This document shows positions 1-11,951 of a DNA stretch of 64,000 bases, one piece after another. Each line of letters opens with the position of its first letter. Positions within the stretch are counted from its first letter, which is position 1. The stretch covers positions 310,001 to 374,000 of the forward strand of contig WHVD01000036.1 of the NCBI GenBank assembly GCA_015178975.1, given 5' to 3'. The position numbers were made by a program, and so were the translations under genes. The notes beneath the pieces were generated by a model. It was not told where the DNA came from and ran no database searches. It saw only the letters and a list, made by a program, of their open reading frames with translations. This DNA comes from Hysterangium stoloniferum (Eukaryota > Basidiomycota > Agaricomycetes > Hysterangiales > Hysterangiaceae).

Positions 1-1500
1 GATATTTTAAAAGTCACAGAGAAACTAGAGAATGCATTTTATCCCAAAGATTAAGTCATAACCCAAATAATCTTGTTTAACCATGATGTTTGTGCATATT
101 TTAAAAGTCACAGAGATATGTACTAGAGACACAATAGACAAGACACTTTTAACCCCAACAACCACCACCTCCACAACACAAGTATTGATTTGGGGTTCTG
201 TCTTGATAATATCTGCATTACCACACTTATGTATATTTCAACTGTGAACAAAGCTTTGCACTGAAACAGTTGAAGCTTGCTCACTACTATTCAACTTGAC
301 TTTATGGATAAACCTAGCACAATAGAACACATCTCTTGAAGCTATTCCATTCCTTTCTCATAGTAACAACACTATTCCCACACACACTCTCATTCTATAA
401 GTAATCCCTAATCATATCTTTAAATGGATCTGCATCTCAACTACCATCAGTCCAATCACACCTCAAGGTTGATCTCCATTCTTAAGTATTTCATCTCATT
501 GATTGCACCTTGAAGATCAATCTTACTTCTATCATTAAAGCAGTAGACTATTATATCATTTAATTGCTACTATCCTAATAAGTCAATCTCACTATTGCAC
601 TGTTACAAGTCAATGTAGCTTGCATATTGAGTGATAAATTAATTGACTCTTCATACTGAGTGAGAACTGCTATAATATGCATACATACAATATATCTACC
701 CTGAGAATCTCAAGAATGACCAATGTATGGGTATATAAAAAAGGAAAGTCTTCTATTATTTGTTGATAATACAGCTAGCCAATGAGACATTTATTTCATA
801 TGCACACCTAACAAAGCCAAATCACTCTGTTTATTTGATATACAACTTCTACATTCACAGGTACATACAGATCCTAACTGGATCCTAACTGGACCATGTA
901 TCAGGCAACCAGCATTTATTTCAAGGATCAAAATCATGACAAGTGAAGATGGGCTCCAATTTAAACTTCATCATATTCAGTTTTCAGTGTGATTGGCATT
1001 TGCAATTGTATGTGGGACTTTCAAGGGGAATAAATTGGAATAGGATAAAAATATTACTGGAGGAGATACAGAGAACTCCAAATATAGTGTACAAAGATGT
1101 ATTATTGAATTGAATTTTTAAATGTATCTTGATTGGCTTTTTTCTGATGATGAGCCAATAAACATTTGGAGTTGTCAATGTGGGAGGTTTAGGAGTTGAA
1201 GCCCCCATATATTCATATGGTACCTAGAAGGTTGATATTGTCCATATATCAAACAGTCAGAATTCCAACAACTCTTCACAATGTGGGGGGGTTTGGGAGG
1301 CAAACCCTCGCAGTAGGCCCACCCATACAACTCCCTACTAAAGATCCAGAAATTCAAAACATTGTTTTACTCTCAGGATGTGATTTCTCATCTGGATTAT
1401 TGGACTGTATTTATCAACATGTTCTCAGGAGTCAAGAAGTTACTTGTAATCAGAAAGAGAGGGAGAACAAAAGAGAGCAGCAAAGGAACAAGGAATAAAG
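1..1500. other. CpG-poor repeat-derived DNA without a recognisable gene
   Basis: This AT-rich stretch has almost no CpG dinucleotides and no ORF I recognise. Around 1244-1280 it contains 'acagtcagaattccaacaac', closely matched at 59700-59735 in another CpG-poor block, so both are probably pieces of the same old repeat, perhaps an LTR end. Around 690-715 there is one unit resembling the degenerate satellite at 15.9-16.3 kb ('gagaatctcaagaatgac'). I infer transposon debris; no family can be assigned. Confidence 0.5.
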
Positions 1501-4200
1501 GTGGACCATAAACAGTGCACACCACCTGTTATTTGTGTGTGGTTTTGACCCATATGTACCCACATGTACTTACTTTAGTGTTATCTGTGTGTTGGCAATC
1601 TATCACCGCCGGTCATTTGAGTTTGAGTCAGAGTCAGAGTTTGGTCACTCCTGGTGACTTCTGTGCCCCTCTATCATCTATTCTAACACAACCTACATTA
1701 CACATACACCAACGCTCAACTCATCCTTCTCTGTGATGTGAATCTCGCACACCCCTCTCCCCTTCATATCAGACCAACACTCACGCACCATTCCCAAACC
1801 TCCATCTCCATCACCCACTCATCCTCCACTGTCCCACCCCCAGTCCCACCCCCAGTCCCGTCCGTGTACCCGTCGACCTCCACATCATCTACATCAACTT
1901 TGTTACCCTCACGACTGGCCGTAGCCGCAGTAGCTATCGTACACACAGTCGTGGGGTATCCATATCCTGACTTAGGTGTAATTGGTCGGAAATGTGTGCG
2001 GATGCGTGTGGCTTTGGGAGTGTTGATGATGTGACTGTGAGTCAGTGACTGGGGGTGCAAGTGTGTATCGACATTGACACCTGCATCTCCATCTCAAGAT
2101 CGCCGTGACCATCACCATCCCCGTCCGACATAGCGCCACGCCAGGATAACATTAGCATTATTAAACGAGGCCTCATACATCGGAAGTGACCTCGTGATGG
2201 GGAGTCAGGGAGGGAGAGGATGGCTACGGGCTCGTGAGATTGGGGCCGAAGAAGGCTCTTTACTGCCCTGTCCTGAGATACAAATAGAACCAACAAAAAC
2301 CGTTCACCTGGGGTGAGCTGGGCGTCCTGATGCTTCAACAGGAGAACCTTGTTTGCTTCGGCAAGTGTGGGGTGTTCCCAGCGTTATTTGGGGAGAAGGC
2401 TCGGGTGGTAGACCTAGTTTTAATTTCGGTATTTAAATAAACAACAGAAAACCTCAACAATGAAAAAATACAAACCACAACTGGTTCTTCTTCCCCTCGT
2501 GTCCCTGCCCCTGCCCCCGTGCCTTTCCTTGCCCATACAAATTACCATCCAACGGCACACTCTTAGCTCTTAAACTGGATGAACATACGACAGCAACGAT
2601 GATAACCTTACCAATCGGCTATAAAGCGCATCGAACCCAGGGGAACGTTAGTAAGTTCCTCCTGGTTTTGTTGAGTGGGCATTACCCAATAAAGATGTTT
2701 ATGAATTGTTGAAGGTATACGGTATATACGAGTAGACCAAGTTACATTTAGATCAACGCCGTAAAGTGCCGTATAGCCTAGTGCGAAATATACAATCAAC
2801 TATGAATGTGTTAGATTTCAAACATCATTGTTCGGTTCCCCGTGTTATCTTGGATCTTATTGTATCTTTGTTTCCCATTTTGCGCTGTTCCGATTGTCCT
2901 CCCGCTTTGTAATGTTATGGTTCATAGTGTTTAAATACATAGCTGCATGAATAAACGTTCCCTGCATCATTACGAGGGTCTTCTCCTTTACTCAGGTCCG
3001 CGATAATAGGGACACGTGAATCTCAGTAGAGTGACCATTGAATGAATGGAATATCACCATGTCCCAAAAGGGTATGATCGACAAGAGGCAGCAAACCGCG
3101 AGCGTTCTTAACCGCTTGCCCCACAAATACCGCGAAGTTCCGACAGAAATCGCGTTACATTGACAGTGTAAGATATTCACTGGGGTAACCATGTTCCTCC
3201 CATACTAATACGTTATCGAATGAGACGTTATTAACAGAGTAGTGGAAGGTAGACAACTGACACACGTGGCAGATGGTTTCCACGATATACGCAACGCCCG
3301 CCAATAGTGATGTATCTTGACTATGAAAGGATGATAATTTTGCGGCCACTTGCACGATAAACGGTTGATGAATCACCATCAAAGGAAGTGTGCAATGGTG
3401 GTTTAGTGACAGTATTATAAAGTAATGATGCCATTGCAGTTGAGGGATTACGTCTATCTAGAAGGTATCTCCCAAAGATGTCAGAAGGTTGGAAATGTGA
3501 CCTCATATAGGGTTAACACCCGGAACAGGTGTAGTATTATAACGGTCTCTCCCGAATTTGAGGGAGTCTGTGAATGTAAGAAGACGTGAGTATTTGGAGT
3601 GTATTCAATATTGACGCTGAGCTATCCCTTCCTTCATTACATCAATGCTCTCTGGAATTACTCTGCCTAGTCTTGGCGGAGTTAAATTCTTGCGCAGGAA
3701 CCTATCATACCATGCTGTGAGACCATTACCCAGTACGCGGCATGACAGTGATATGTGATGAGGTAGGATGTGGCGTTGGTAGACCTCCCTCGCATCGGAT
3801 AATGGTCTGTGGGTCGCGGTAATTTCCCTCTCCTTGCCCATGAAACATCGAGTTTGTCAACAATGTATTCTATCAGGATAATTCAGTCCACGCACCTATT
3901 CCTCGCCCCAAAGTTTGACATCTCCTTTAGACTGTTGTGTACTGGCCGTCGTCGCGGGAAGGAAAATTGTGCCCTGTTTCGGTACAGTCCCATCTTTCTT
4001 GAAGCTTTTCCCCGAATATCTCTCTCATTCCCAAGATTGTCTACCTGGGAAGCGCACGCATGACAGCTGGGAGTAGTTTGGTAAATTTTAGACGCATAAT
4101 ATAGCAGCTTGAGAGTTCTTGAGGTTATATTTCAACACCATCCAGCTTCTCTGCACATTCGTTTGGTCAAAGTCGTCCGCCTTCAACCCGTCAACTACAC
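1500..4200. other. Normal-CpG region, only unassigned short ORFs
   Basis: CpG content returns to ordinary levels near 1600, as in host DNA. Short ORFs include a Ser/Thr/Pro-rich frame at 1738-2034 (+) and frames at 3155-3382 and 3605-3841 (-). None shows a domain or a convincing intron-exon structure to me. The frame at 3155-3382 carries the phrase 'NNVSFDNVLVWEEHGY', which faintly resembles the catalytic loop of fungal kinase-like families, but nothing around it supports that. This may be a decayed gene or intergenic DNA. Confidence 0.35.
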
Positions 4201-4414
4201 CGTAATACCAAACCAATGCTATTGGTTCACCGCATGTATTTATCGTGCTATTCAATCACACACATGTCAGGGCTGTTGTTAAGAGGAAGTTGGGTACTCG
4301 CCAACTTACTATTTTGCCTGATTGTCAAACGATCCCCATGGGCACACAAGGCCGCAGGCCTAAGGAAATATTACAACCATTTCAAAAAGCATAGGTGGCA
4401 GAAAATGCAAGAAT

Positions 4415-4953
4415 TTGGCAATACAAGGAGCACAAATCTTTAGTGGTGATGAGTATTGGGGAACGGTCTCAAATAATCAAGTACTCATGTCATCATGTAT
4501 CCAGGAACCAATAAAGAAGTCCGAAGAGAGAAGGAAAAAAAACGAGAGGATCAAGGAGGAGAAAAAGAGGCTCGAGGATGTACGTATTGTAACATACTGT
4601 TGGATTATCAATGACTTTTCTGAGAAGATAGCTGAGAATGAAAGGAAGGATCAGAAGAGGCTTGAAGAGGTACATATTGTGAGATATTGTTGGATAACGA
4701 TGACTTATTCCAGTAGATAGCCGAGAATGAAAGGGAGAAGAAGAGGAGGATCGAAGAGGAATACATCGCATTTAAAATACTTTACGAAGAAAAAGGAATA
4801 ATAACAAAGTCATCGAGGATATTCCTGTGCATGCTCTTGTGCGTAGGCTGTGATCGACTAGAGCTCTCATATTTACTTGCAGCTCAGTTTGATTTGCCCA
4901 TGGTCGTTTTTCATTATAACATCATGCTTCCTACGCTGTTTTCGCTTTCATAG
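4415..4953 (+). CDS. Charged helical protein with duplicated mini-exons (hypothetical)
   Basis: No known family recognised. The model has three exons, 4415-4579, 4628-4669 and 4717-4953, giving about 147 residues. Introns of 48 and 47 bp start GTACGT and GTACAT, end AG, are near-copies of each other, and both are phase 0. The middle exon is only 14 codons (IAENERKDQKRLEE); the end of exon 1 and the start of exon 3 (IAENEREKKRRIEE) are related copies. The exon-intron unit was therefore duplicated in tandem, extending a Lys/Glu/Arg-rich segment likely to form a helix or coiled coil. The first intron is a multiple of three and open, so retaining it would also keep the frame; the second is not. 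The start Met is the first in frame, and upstream coding sequence is possible. The chief doubt is whether the locus is expressed at all. Confidence 0.4.
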
Positions 4954-4959
4954 AATCAG

Positions 4960-7360
4960 TCCTTCACCCTTGTCTCCAAATACCCCTCTCCATTGGTAGG
5001 CTGGCTATTACGTAGTACGTAGGTTGTACATCGGGTATATCTGGGACTCGTAAATCTATATCCATCATCTGCTAAATAGAAGAGGTGCCAGGGTGCATCT
5101 CAAACGTTCGCTGTTCGTCCTGGAAACCAAAATGATGCGACAGATTTGCCACGTAAGTAAATCAAAGGCAGCTCGCATCCAAGTTGTTTCCCTTCAAGTT
5201 TATTATAATCCCACACAGCGCATTTCAGTGGCATAGACTAACCATAATACATTGCTTTACAGAGGATTCTAGGTAATCTACATACCTGAACCATCTACAA
5301 TGGTCATAGATCTCCAAAATTTCTTATGTGCAAGTCTAGAAATCATCATTGTAGCCTTTGTTTAAATCCCTCCTCCACTGTAAAAACTGTGTAACAAAAC
5401 ATATATTGCCTCGAGCTCGCAACCTTGATTAAACACATTCATATAACCCCAGAGGTAGACGGAGGTCATCAGGGATTGAAAATTTGTAATAGTTGATCAT
5501 GGCTATTTAGTAGTTCATCTGCCTGACCGGCTTGTTGGCGTTGGGTAGTCACTTACATGGCCACCATCAGTGAGATGGTTCCAAGGGGCCAGAGGAAGTC
5601 TGAGGTCTAGTGAGAGGTAGGATATGTTGTTAACACAGTGTTAATAATAACAAGTCTTCACATAAACCGAGACTGGGATTAAATCTGCAATGACGAGTGT
5701 ATGCGCATATATGCACATATACTATGGTGCCATAAGGGGGAACTAACTCCTGTGATTATATATCTCTCCTTTAATGATGCAATTAACTAGAAAATTCGAG
5801 TATCTAAATTTCTCCTTTTTACTCTCCTAAAGACTCCCCTAAACAATTACGAAGTAAATAAAAGGACACAAAATTCGCCATATACCTCAGTGAAAGTTAT
5901 TCACTCACTGAAGTATGTGTGAAATCATTTACCCTTATTCTATTACTCATGAAACACCTTGTAGCCGCATATACAGGTACTATAATATATAGTGAAAGTT
6001 ATTCACTCACTGAGCTGCATATACAGACTCAATCCTTTCGTATCCTTGTCTCAAAACTTAACACACTGAACAGAACAAGACGTGATAAAGAAAATAACTG
6101 TTTGAGACCTGGCCAACTGCGAAGATCTCATGTATGAGTAGAGATCCTCGATGGAGAGGATATGGTGTTTTCCGAGACCAGCCTAGATAATGGCGTTGTC
6201 GAAGGGGATAGGTTTGGGGGTAACATATTAGTCACAGATAGCGGCTCGAGATCAGATCAGTTGAGGAAGAAGCATAAGCGAAAGAACCACGTACCCACAT
6301 ATGTAACGTATGGAACTAAGAAACCGTTGTTAATCCGGAGGGTATGTTTCGCATGATTTAAGGATCCCGTTGATACTGCTAAAAATGTGCAGCGTCACGA
6401 TCAGCCATCAATCTAAGAAATACTATATACTCACCTCGCAATACGGACAACGAAATATATATTTGCTTTTGTGAGAGCGTAGGGAGCGCTAGAGGTCTCT
6501 GTAATGGCATGCTTCAGACGCATGTCCTCACTCCCTGTCTATCCCCTCACAAGGTCACAAAAGGTCACATCATCCGTGATGTCGATCTTCCAACTTTGGA
6601 CCAATCAATGTAGGAAGTACCTAAGTCGTGAAAAATTCCTCCTATGTCCTATATATCCTTTTCACTGGAAATACCTAAAATATACGAACGTGTCGGGGAC
6701 ATTCACGGTTCACATCCAATCCGGATGCAGTGTCACCAGGCGTGTTACTTCCCATCATCGACGCCACAGACAAGCTTGAAAAAGTGGCGGACATTAGCCT
6801 AACGGATCACACCCAAAACAAAATTACACAAAACCCTCTACCCAATTATAACAAAACCAACCATCACACAATTCTGCATCAGAGGCTCGAAGAATTTTCC
6901 ACGTAGAAAGTGGTAGCTTATTGTCAAATTTTCAATGGAAGAGAATTATTTTGGGGAATTTGCAACAACAGTGGCTCACACGGTGTGGCGGCCCTCGGGT
7001 TTAAGATCATGAATTCTGTCTATGGAAGACTGGGGTGAAGGAAATATGAGCCTGAACGCAACATGTCTCGCAGTTGTGACGGGGAGGCCTCGTTCAGAAC
7101 ATGCGGTGAAATGTAAACGCTGAAGCCAGTAAGTGATAAATCAGTCATTGCTTGCGCCGCGCATTATGTCACAATATGGAAGGAGTGAAACGAGAATGGC
7201 GTTGGTATGGAGGCTGCACACTGTGGTAGACGCAGCTTCGAGCTCGGAAGATCCAGCTATCAGACATTCCTTCTGTAGATCTCAAGGGGGCCGACTATCG
7301 ACATAGAAGGAGCGCTGTGGGACCTCAATCGCACTGGTTTTTTAACGTTTACGGGTAAAA
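4960..7360. other. Gene-free normal-CpG region with short repeats
   Basis: I see no supported gene. ORFs at 5919-6137 and 6504-6779 (+) lack recognisable domains. A 23-bp segment containing 'gtgaaagttattcactcact' occurs near 5890-5912 and again near 5991-6013, and its ends are inverted (TCAGTGA/TCACTGA), so it could form a small hairpin. Confidence 0.4.
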
Positions 7361-7365
7361 TACAT

Positions 7366-8284
7366 TTAATTCAAACTTGCAGCGATATTAGGCCAGAACG
7401 CTGCCAACAATGTCCAAGTACCGGGTTGTCTCCTCCCCCTGGGGTGTCTGCCTCGAATTAGCGAATTGAACCCGCTTGCACTTGGGAAAATCTTTAAGAA
7501 ATGGTTGTCCAGTTTTATCCTGTGCTTCATCGTAACATCCGTTGAGTCCCAATGTGCTAGCGGTGATATTATGTAGTTGACCAATTACGGACCGTGTCTT
7601 CCACGTTGCGATGACACGGAATTCGTTTGGACCATTCCTATTATAAATCGTCGATTAAAATCCCTATGTGTGCGTATGCAGAACGTACGTGGTTTCATAA
7701 ACAGTTGGATCTTTCGCCAGCGACCCGAAATTTTCAGCCAGTGGGGCCATGTTTCAAGCCGGCACACATGCAATGTATAAATACTATGATTGCCGCCGCA
7801 AACTCCTTGCTATCAGTAGTCCCTGAATCCTCATGGCTCATAAGCCAATCCTGAACATTTTTAGACAGCCCATTTCTTAATCTATTTTCTCTTGAAAAAA
7901 TAATTTCATCAACACCGGAGAGTCGATATAATGAGCTTGTTTGGGAGAGATTGGTGATGACGTATGTGGTAAGGTGGCCAGGCTTACATCCAGGGTATTT
8001 AACTCATCTCAGCTGTTCGGTCCAGACGGTGCCATCACCCTTCTTCACTGGGAAGGCCCACTTCCGATCCGGCGATAAAATATGACAGGTATTCCCTGCG
8101 TTGAGACGAAGGCGGTGAACACGAGGGGGTATTTGTGGTTGCCACCTGAACCACCGTGAATAGTTACCAAGGGACGTTGTTTGGACCCCAGATCGCCAAC
8201 GATCTCGTACCACGTCTTGCAAGGTTTTCCTGCAGCTACGACATAAAACTCAGCCTCGCCCTCAGTGACTTTCGCGAGGGACAT
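7366..8284 (-). pseudogene. Proline iminopeptidase-like alpha/beta hydrolase, decayed
   Basis: The first frame (8284 down to about 8045) starts MSLAKVTEGEAEFYV and contains GKPCKTWYEIVGDL, an HGG oxyanion-loop motif and GIPVIFY, typical of the N-terminus of fungal proline iminopeptidase/amidase-type alpha/beta hydrolases, which release N-terminal residues from peptides or amides. A second frame nearby keeps KKGDGTVWTEQL. Farther on, pieces such as SKNVQDWLMSHEDSGTTDS and NGPNEFRV, then a Tyr-Asp-Glu-Ala-Gln-Asp motif and QFANS, follow in the family's order. The pieces lie in different frames with stops between. The segment that should carry the nucleophile serine (G-x-S-x-G) between WTEQL and the helical cap is absent, and the terminal histidine region (normally FANSSH) is altered and cut. 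Usual length is about 300 residues. I call it a dead host paralogue with an internal deletion; identity is fairly sure. Confidence 0.75.
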
Positions 8285-8472
8285 CGTGGGTGATATTTAT
8301 ACTCGCTATTGAGGTTCATTCACACTGCCACTTATAGCGTGCATTTATCCGGCGAGATTCCGTGCTTCCTGTTTAATTGTATCAAAATTTGTAATAAGAA
8401 GAAACCCGACTCAATCATAGTCTAGTGAGGGTAATGGCAAGCAATGTGGTTTCTTCATGCACCCTTGCCACA

Positions 8473-9236
8473 TCAAACGTCCACAGCAGATGAGTTATAA
8501 GCCAGGTCATTGCCCTCCACATTCCTGTCATCCACAGCGGGTGGGTGATCATCCGGGATGCCCTCGACATGACCCGCATCCACAGCAGGTGGGTGATCAG
8601 CCGGGTCGATGCCCTCGACATTCCCGTAATCCACCGCCGGTGCGCGATCAGCCACGTGGGCGTTTTGAAGACGAGAGTATATGAAGTACACGATGGCGCC
8701 GAACAGGGTGAATACCAAAGCGATGTATATCAAGGCAATACACGCATCGCCGATCACCGCAGCATGTCTGTGAAAATCATTGTCAAGTATCTCACTATTC
8801 ATCGCTGCATATAACACTGACCGTTGCTTGAGCTCGTGACAGATTGTCTCCTCGATGTGTACACGTAGCGCGTGTGGCAGGTGCGCGACGCTGCTGGGTC
8901 CGCCTTTGAATGGCTTGCTCATCAACACCGTCGCAAGGCTGCCTTTTGAGAATGGATGCAATCTGACGGGAACGCAACGGGTAAGTGACAACAACACGGG
9001 AAACAAATAATAGCCACCGCCACTCACACATCGTTGTAGCAAACCGAATATAAGGAGCGTTTCATGTCACTCACTGGAAGCAAACCGAACAATCTTGCAG
9101 CCTGCTCTAGGTTTAACTCGATGTTTGCCAATAGCTTGAATCCTGTGACGGCAGCCGCGACGGGCCTAAAACCTTGGTTGAAACGCGGGAGCTGGTAGCC
9201 AAGTAATATGAACATATCCGTCAGTATATCCAACAC
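8473..9236 (-). CDS. Single-span membrane protein with C-terminal tandem repeats (hypothetical)
   Basis: No known family recognised. An N-terminal frame (9236 to about 9075) ends at a GTGAGT donor, and an acceptor 'cccgtcag' near 8969 opens the next exon, which runs to a stop at 8473. The exact phase of this junction is unresolved: the long downstream frame would need a junction one or two bases from the obvious one. The second exon encodes a basic/His-containing segment, one clear transmembrane helix (core IALIYIALVFTLFGAIVYF) followed by YSRL, then about 3.5 copies of a 15-16 residue acidic repeat, consensus PAVDxGxVEGxDxADH. An orientation with the repeat in the cytosol would fit the positive YSR after the helix, but that is inference. 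The copies differ little, suggesting recent expansion. Confidence 0.5.
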
Positions 9237-9239
9237 CTT

Positions 9240-9400
9240 GAACTACGTATCCGAGACGCAGTGGTGAAGGATTACTGATAATATTCTTTGCGAGGTGGTG
9301 TTGACATTGGTGCTGTGGCAGTAATATGAGTATGGTGCAATGCGAGAAAGAAGGGCAGGGCAGTCGTAGGGTCTATGGCATCGGTAGTGCATTGACTTGG
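9240..9400 (+). repeat. Partial copy of the foldback-element arm
   Basis: From about 9290 to 9350 the sequence ('gaggtggtgttgacattgg', then 'gctgtggcag', 'aatgcgagaaagaaggg') matches the right arm of the inverted-repeat element at 13031-13110. This copy retains CpG where the other has TpG, and only one arm is present, just upstream of the membrane protein gene. Confidence 0.55.
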
Positions 9401-9450
9401 TATAACATTAAACCTGTGACACGACATCAGGTGGGGTAAAGATGGCCCCC

Positions 9451-9476
9451 GGGGGGGGGGGGGGGGGGGGGGGGGG
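9451..9476 (+). repeat. G26 homopolymer tract
   Basis: Twenty-six consecutive G residues directly preceded by five C residues. Such a tract could form a G-quadruplex and is prone to slippage and assembly error. It lies in a gene-free gap of normal CpG content. Confidence 0.9.
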
Positions 9477-9479
9477 AGA

Positions 9480-10095
9480 TGCTAGCATGGCTGTTTCTGT
9501 AAGAACGTTACCTACGTTTGTACCGTTCAATTTTAAGCGACTCCGAAATGGATGCTGACTAGTGACTTATCTCGCGCGATAAGGATTTCTTGTCAAGAAA
9601 TGTTAAAAGCCCATGTCTGACCTAGCCGCCCAGTTTGGGCGAAGCGATGGCATCCATTCACGTCAAACTTCGACTTATCTACCAAAATGCCACCTGTTTG
9701 AATAACCGTCGATTTTTGATGGGTTGCGCCCGCGTAGCCTGACTTGGTTTTTAACCCAAACATAAGGAAAACTCATGCAAACTCGTAGAAAACGCAAAAG
9801 AGAGCTATGCCACCTTCCCAGGCACAGGTTGGCATTAGGATGTAAGCCTTCAGGCGACACTTGTACGTTGTGCGACCACAATGTCCTCAACAAACTGTCT
9901 CTTTCAGCGTCGTTTCCCTTGCAGCTGAATTTCGGCAAGGTAGCAAAACGCCACATTGGGCTCCCGGCCGGGATCGAAGCCCCACCTCCTTATCTTCCCG
10001 ATTTCATCCAAGCGAGCTCGTGACTGTACAGCCTTTGTTTGGCTTCCGCCAGAAGTTGCAAAGAAATTAAAGATGCGCCCCGCCCATCGGGGCAT
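9480..10095. other. Gap without a recognised gene; hairpin at 10069-10095
   Basis: Overlapping ORFs on both strands (9675-10095) have no recognisable domain. At 10069-10095 there is a strong hairpin, CCCCG/CGGGG flanked by GATG/CATC with a 5-base loop. It sits just upstream of a tRNA-like repeat and could be part of that element's leader. Confidence 0.4.
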
Positions 10096-10097
10096 CG

Positions 10098-10205
10098 TGT
10101 TAGAGTGAGTAATGCTAGCAAGTGTTTCCCAGGGTCAGGTGGTGTAATGGTTAACACCCCTGCTACACATGCAGAAGCCCTAGGTTCAATCCCTAGTCTG
10201 GCCAT
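10098..10205 (+). repeat. tRNA-derived SINE-like element or tRNA pseudogene
   Basis: Bases 10134-10205 fold like a tRNA: 7-bp acceptor stem with G-U pairs (GGTCAGG/TCTGGCC), D stem GTGT/ACAC, anticodon stem CCTGC/GCAGA with one mismatch, T stem CTAGG/CCTAG with loop TTCAATC, and a discriminator A. Box A- and box B-like promoter motifs are present. The anticodon loop TACACAT would give CAC (Val), but position 33 is A, not the nearly invariant U, so a working tRNA is unlikely. The same 5' half plus about 35 bp of leader recurs inverted at 34241-34318, which argues for a mobile tRNA-derived repeat. Confidence 0.55.
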
Positions 10206-10799
10206 TCATTTTCTACACTTTTAACACATCGTGCTATGCCAAAGTCCAGTTCCTACCATCTGCTGGGCATGGTGTTTCCGGTTGTGAGTTACCCCCAAAT
10301 TTTCCCTGAATTATCTCTCATGAGGCTCTTTGCACATCTGTTGCATCTAAACACTCAACAGATGTAACCAATCCACATAATACCTTGCTGGAGTATTGAT
10401 GTCCCTGTCCTCTACAATGATCTTAGAACCAACTCCAGAAACACCCTCAAAACTACCACTTTCTTTGTATGTGACATTTGAAAAACCCTATCTGGTGCTG
10501 AAGTGCATAGACAAGAAACATTGTTCTTTATTTTTCCACTAAGTGTTACATTTGGGACTACTTGAGGCTTGTGACAGGACAACTCAAGGTTATAACCAGA
10601 ATGGAAAGCCACTGGAAATGACAGTGAGTTCCTTCACAGACAGGTCAGGTATGTAGCATGTATTTCCTGCACTGAATGCAAAGTGGACAATAAATCCAGT
10701 GTCTTATAATTCAAAAGGATCAAAGTATGATATATGTCGGGGGTGTTCAAGGCAAATGTAGAGGCAACCAATCACATCCCACTTGGTAGATACAATACA

Positions 10800-11480
10800 T
10801 ACATATGATTATGAACTCATAGAGTAATGATGTACTCACCATTGATGGCTGATGGAGTATGTGAAAGCATCACAAATATTATGTATAAGTTTGACAGTAT
10901 GACCTGTGATTCTCAGCCTCATATGGTCAGGATTTTGCCACAAGTCAAACAAAATATTCCAGCCTCATTCAGCAATTTGACCTGGGTATGAGGGTCTACT
11001 GCTGACTGCAAATATATCCCATAAGTATCACATAAAAGCTGCAGAGCTCACGGGGATGGGGAAAGTGGCTGTCTACACTCTTAATTAACCTGGATGAAAA
11101 TATGGTAATGACTATGAGAATTTTTCCAATCTAGCAATAAAGTGTCTCAAACCCAGGGGAATGGCAGTATGTTCCTGTTGACTCTGTTGAGTGTGCATGC
11201 ATAATCTCTTTTGAGAATAATACCTTGACATGCATCCACAGTTCTGATTTCTGGATACATTGTCCAATGATCTGTTCTTTTGAACCCTTTGGTACAACAG
11301 GCAAAGTCTGCTGGAAGTCACCTCCCCAGGCAACAGGAATCCCTCCAAAGGGAATATCCTCCTTGTCTAATAAATCCCTCAGCTATATCAATGCTTCATT
11401 TCCCAATCATCTGGCCTTTCTGTGTCTTTTGCCAAATAGAGATTGTGTAGGGTATCAGCCGATATGGTTTCACTAGATCT
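10800..11480 (-). mobile_element. Helitron helicase fragment (degenerate)
   Basis: On the minus strand around 11240-11400 the translation reads EDIPFGGIPVAWGGDFQQTL, followed by PVVPKGSKEQIIGQCIQKS and ELWMHVKV. This is the characteristic Pif1-family helicase segment (motif II/III area, GGDFQQTLPV) of Helitron rolling-circle transposons. Flanking pieces continue the similarity weakly down to about 10800, with stops and shifts in several places. The Rep domain and both ends are missing. CpG is largely gone, so it is old. Confidence 0.7.
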
Positions 11481-11499
11481 AAAAAAGTGAATATAAATG

Positions 11500-11944
11500 C
11501 TATTATCTTTGTCCATAAATAATGCAGAATTATTGTCATTCTGCTAATGTAAAAATGAAAAGAATAGTGTACCAATTTGTACTATTTTTTAATAGAATGC
11601 AAATTGAATTCCATAGCTTGATATATTTTAAGCATACATGTCTGGCTGTCCAGGAAACTTGGCAATCACTATTTATCACCTGAATAAATATCTATGCAAA
11701 CTGCACAGCATTTATTGATCTTCAAAGTTCTGATGCACAATTCTATCAATAATATTTGTGGTGCTATGAGATTGCCTATTGATGTAGCCTTGTTCCTTAC
11801 CACCCCAGGTTTACTTTGCACTACTACAGCTTCAAAGTATTTGAATGAACATCTCACTTCTAAAATAATGGTGAATCCCCTTGGTTTCATCAAACCCATC
11901 TTAGTTCTAAGCAGGAGCACTCTGATGGCCTTGATATCCCACCG
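11500..11944. other. CpG-poor spacer, no gene recognised
   Basis: Opposed ORFs at 11669-11920 (-) and 11694-11948 (+) are open but show no domain. They sit between Helitron debris and a foldback element. I see nothing else. Confidence 0.4.
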
Positions 11945-11951
11945 GTGATCA

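Noticed and set aside
3155-3382. Possible kinase catalytic-loop phrase
   Set aside because: Only one weak motif, no P-loop, lysine or DFG-like motif nearby.
9940-10020. tRNA T-arm-like sequence on the minus strand (TTCGATCCCGG)
   Set aside because: No matching acceptor, D or anticodon arms could be found.
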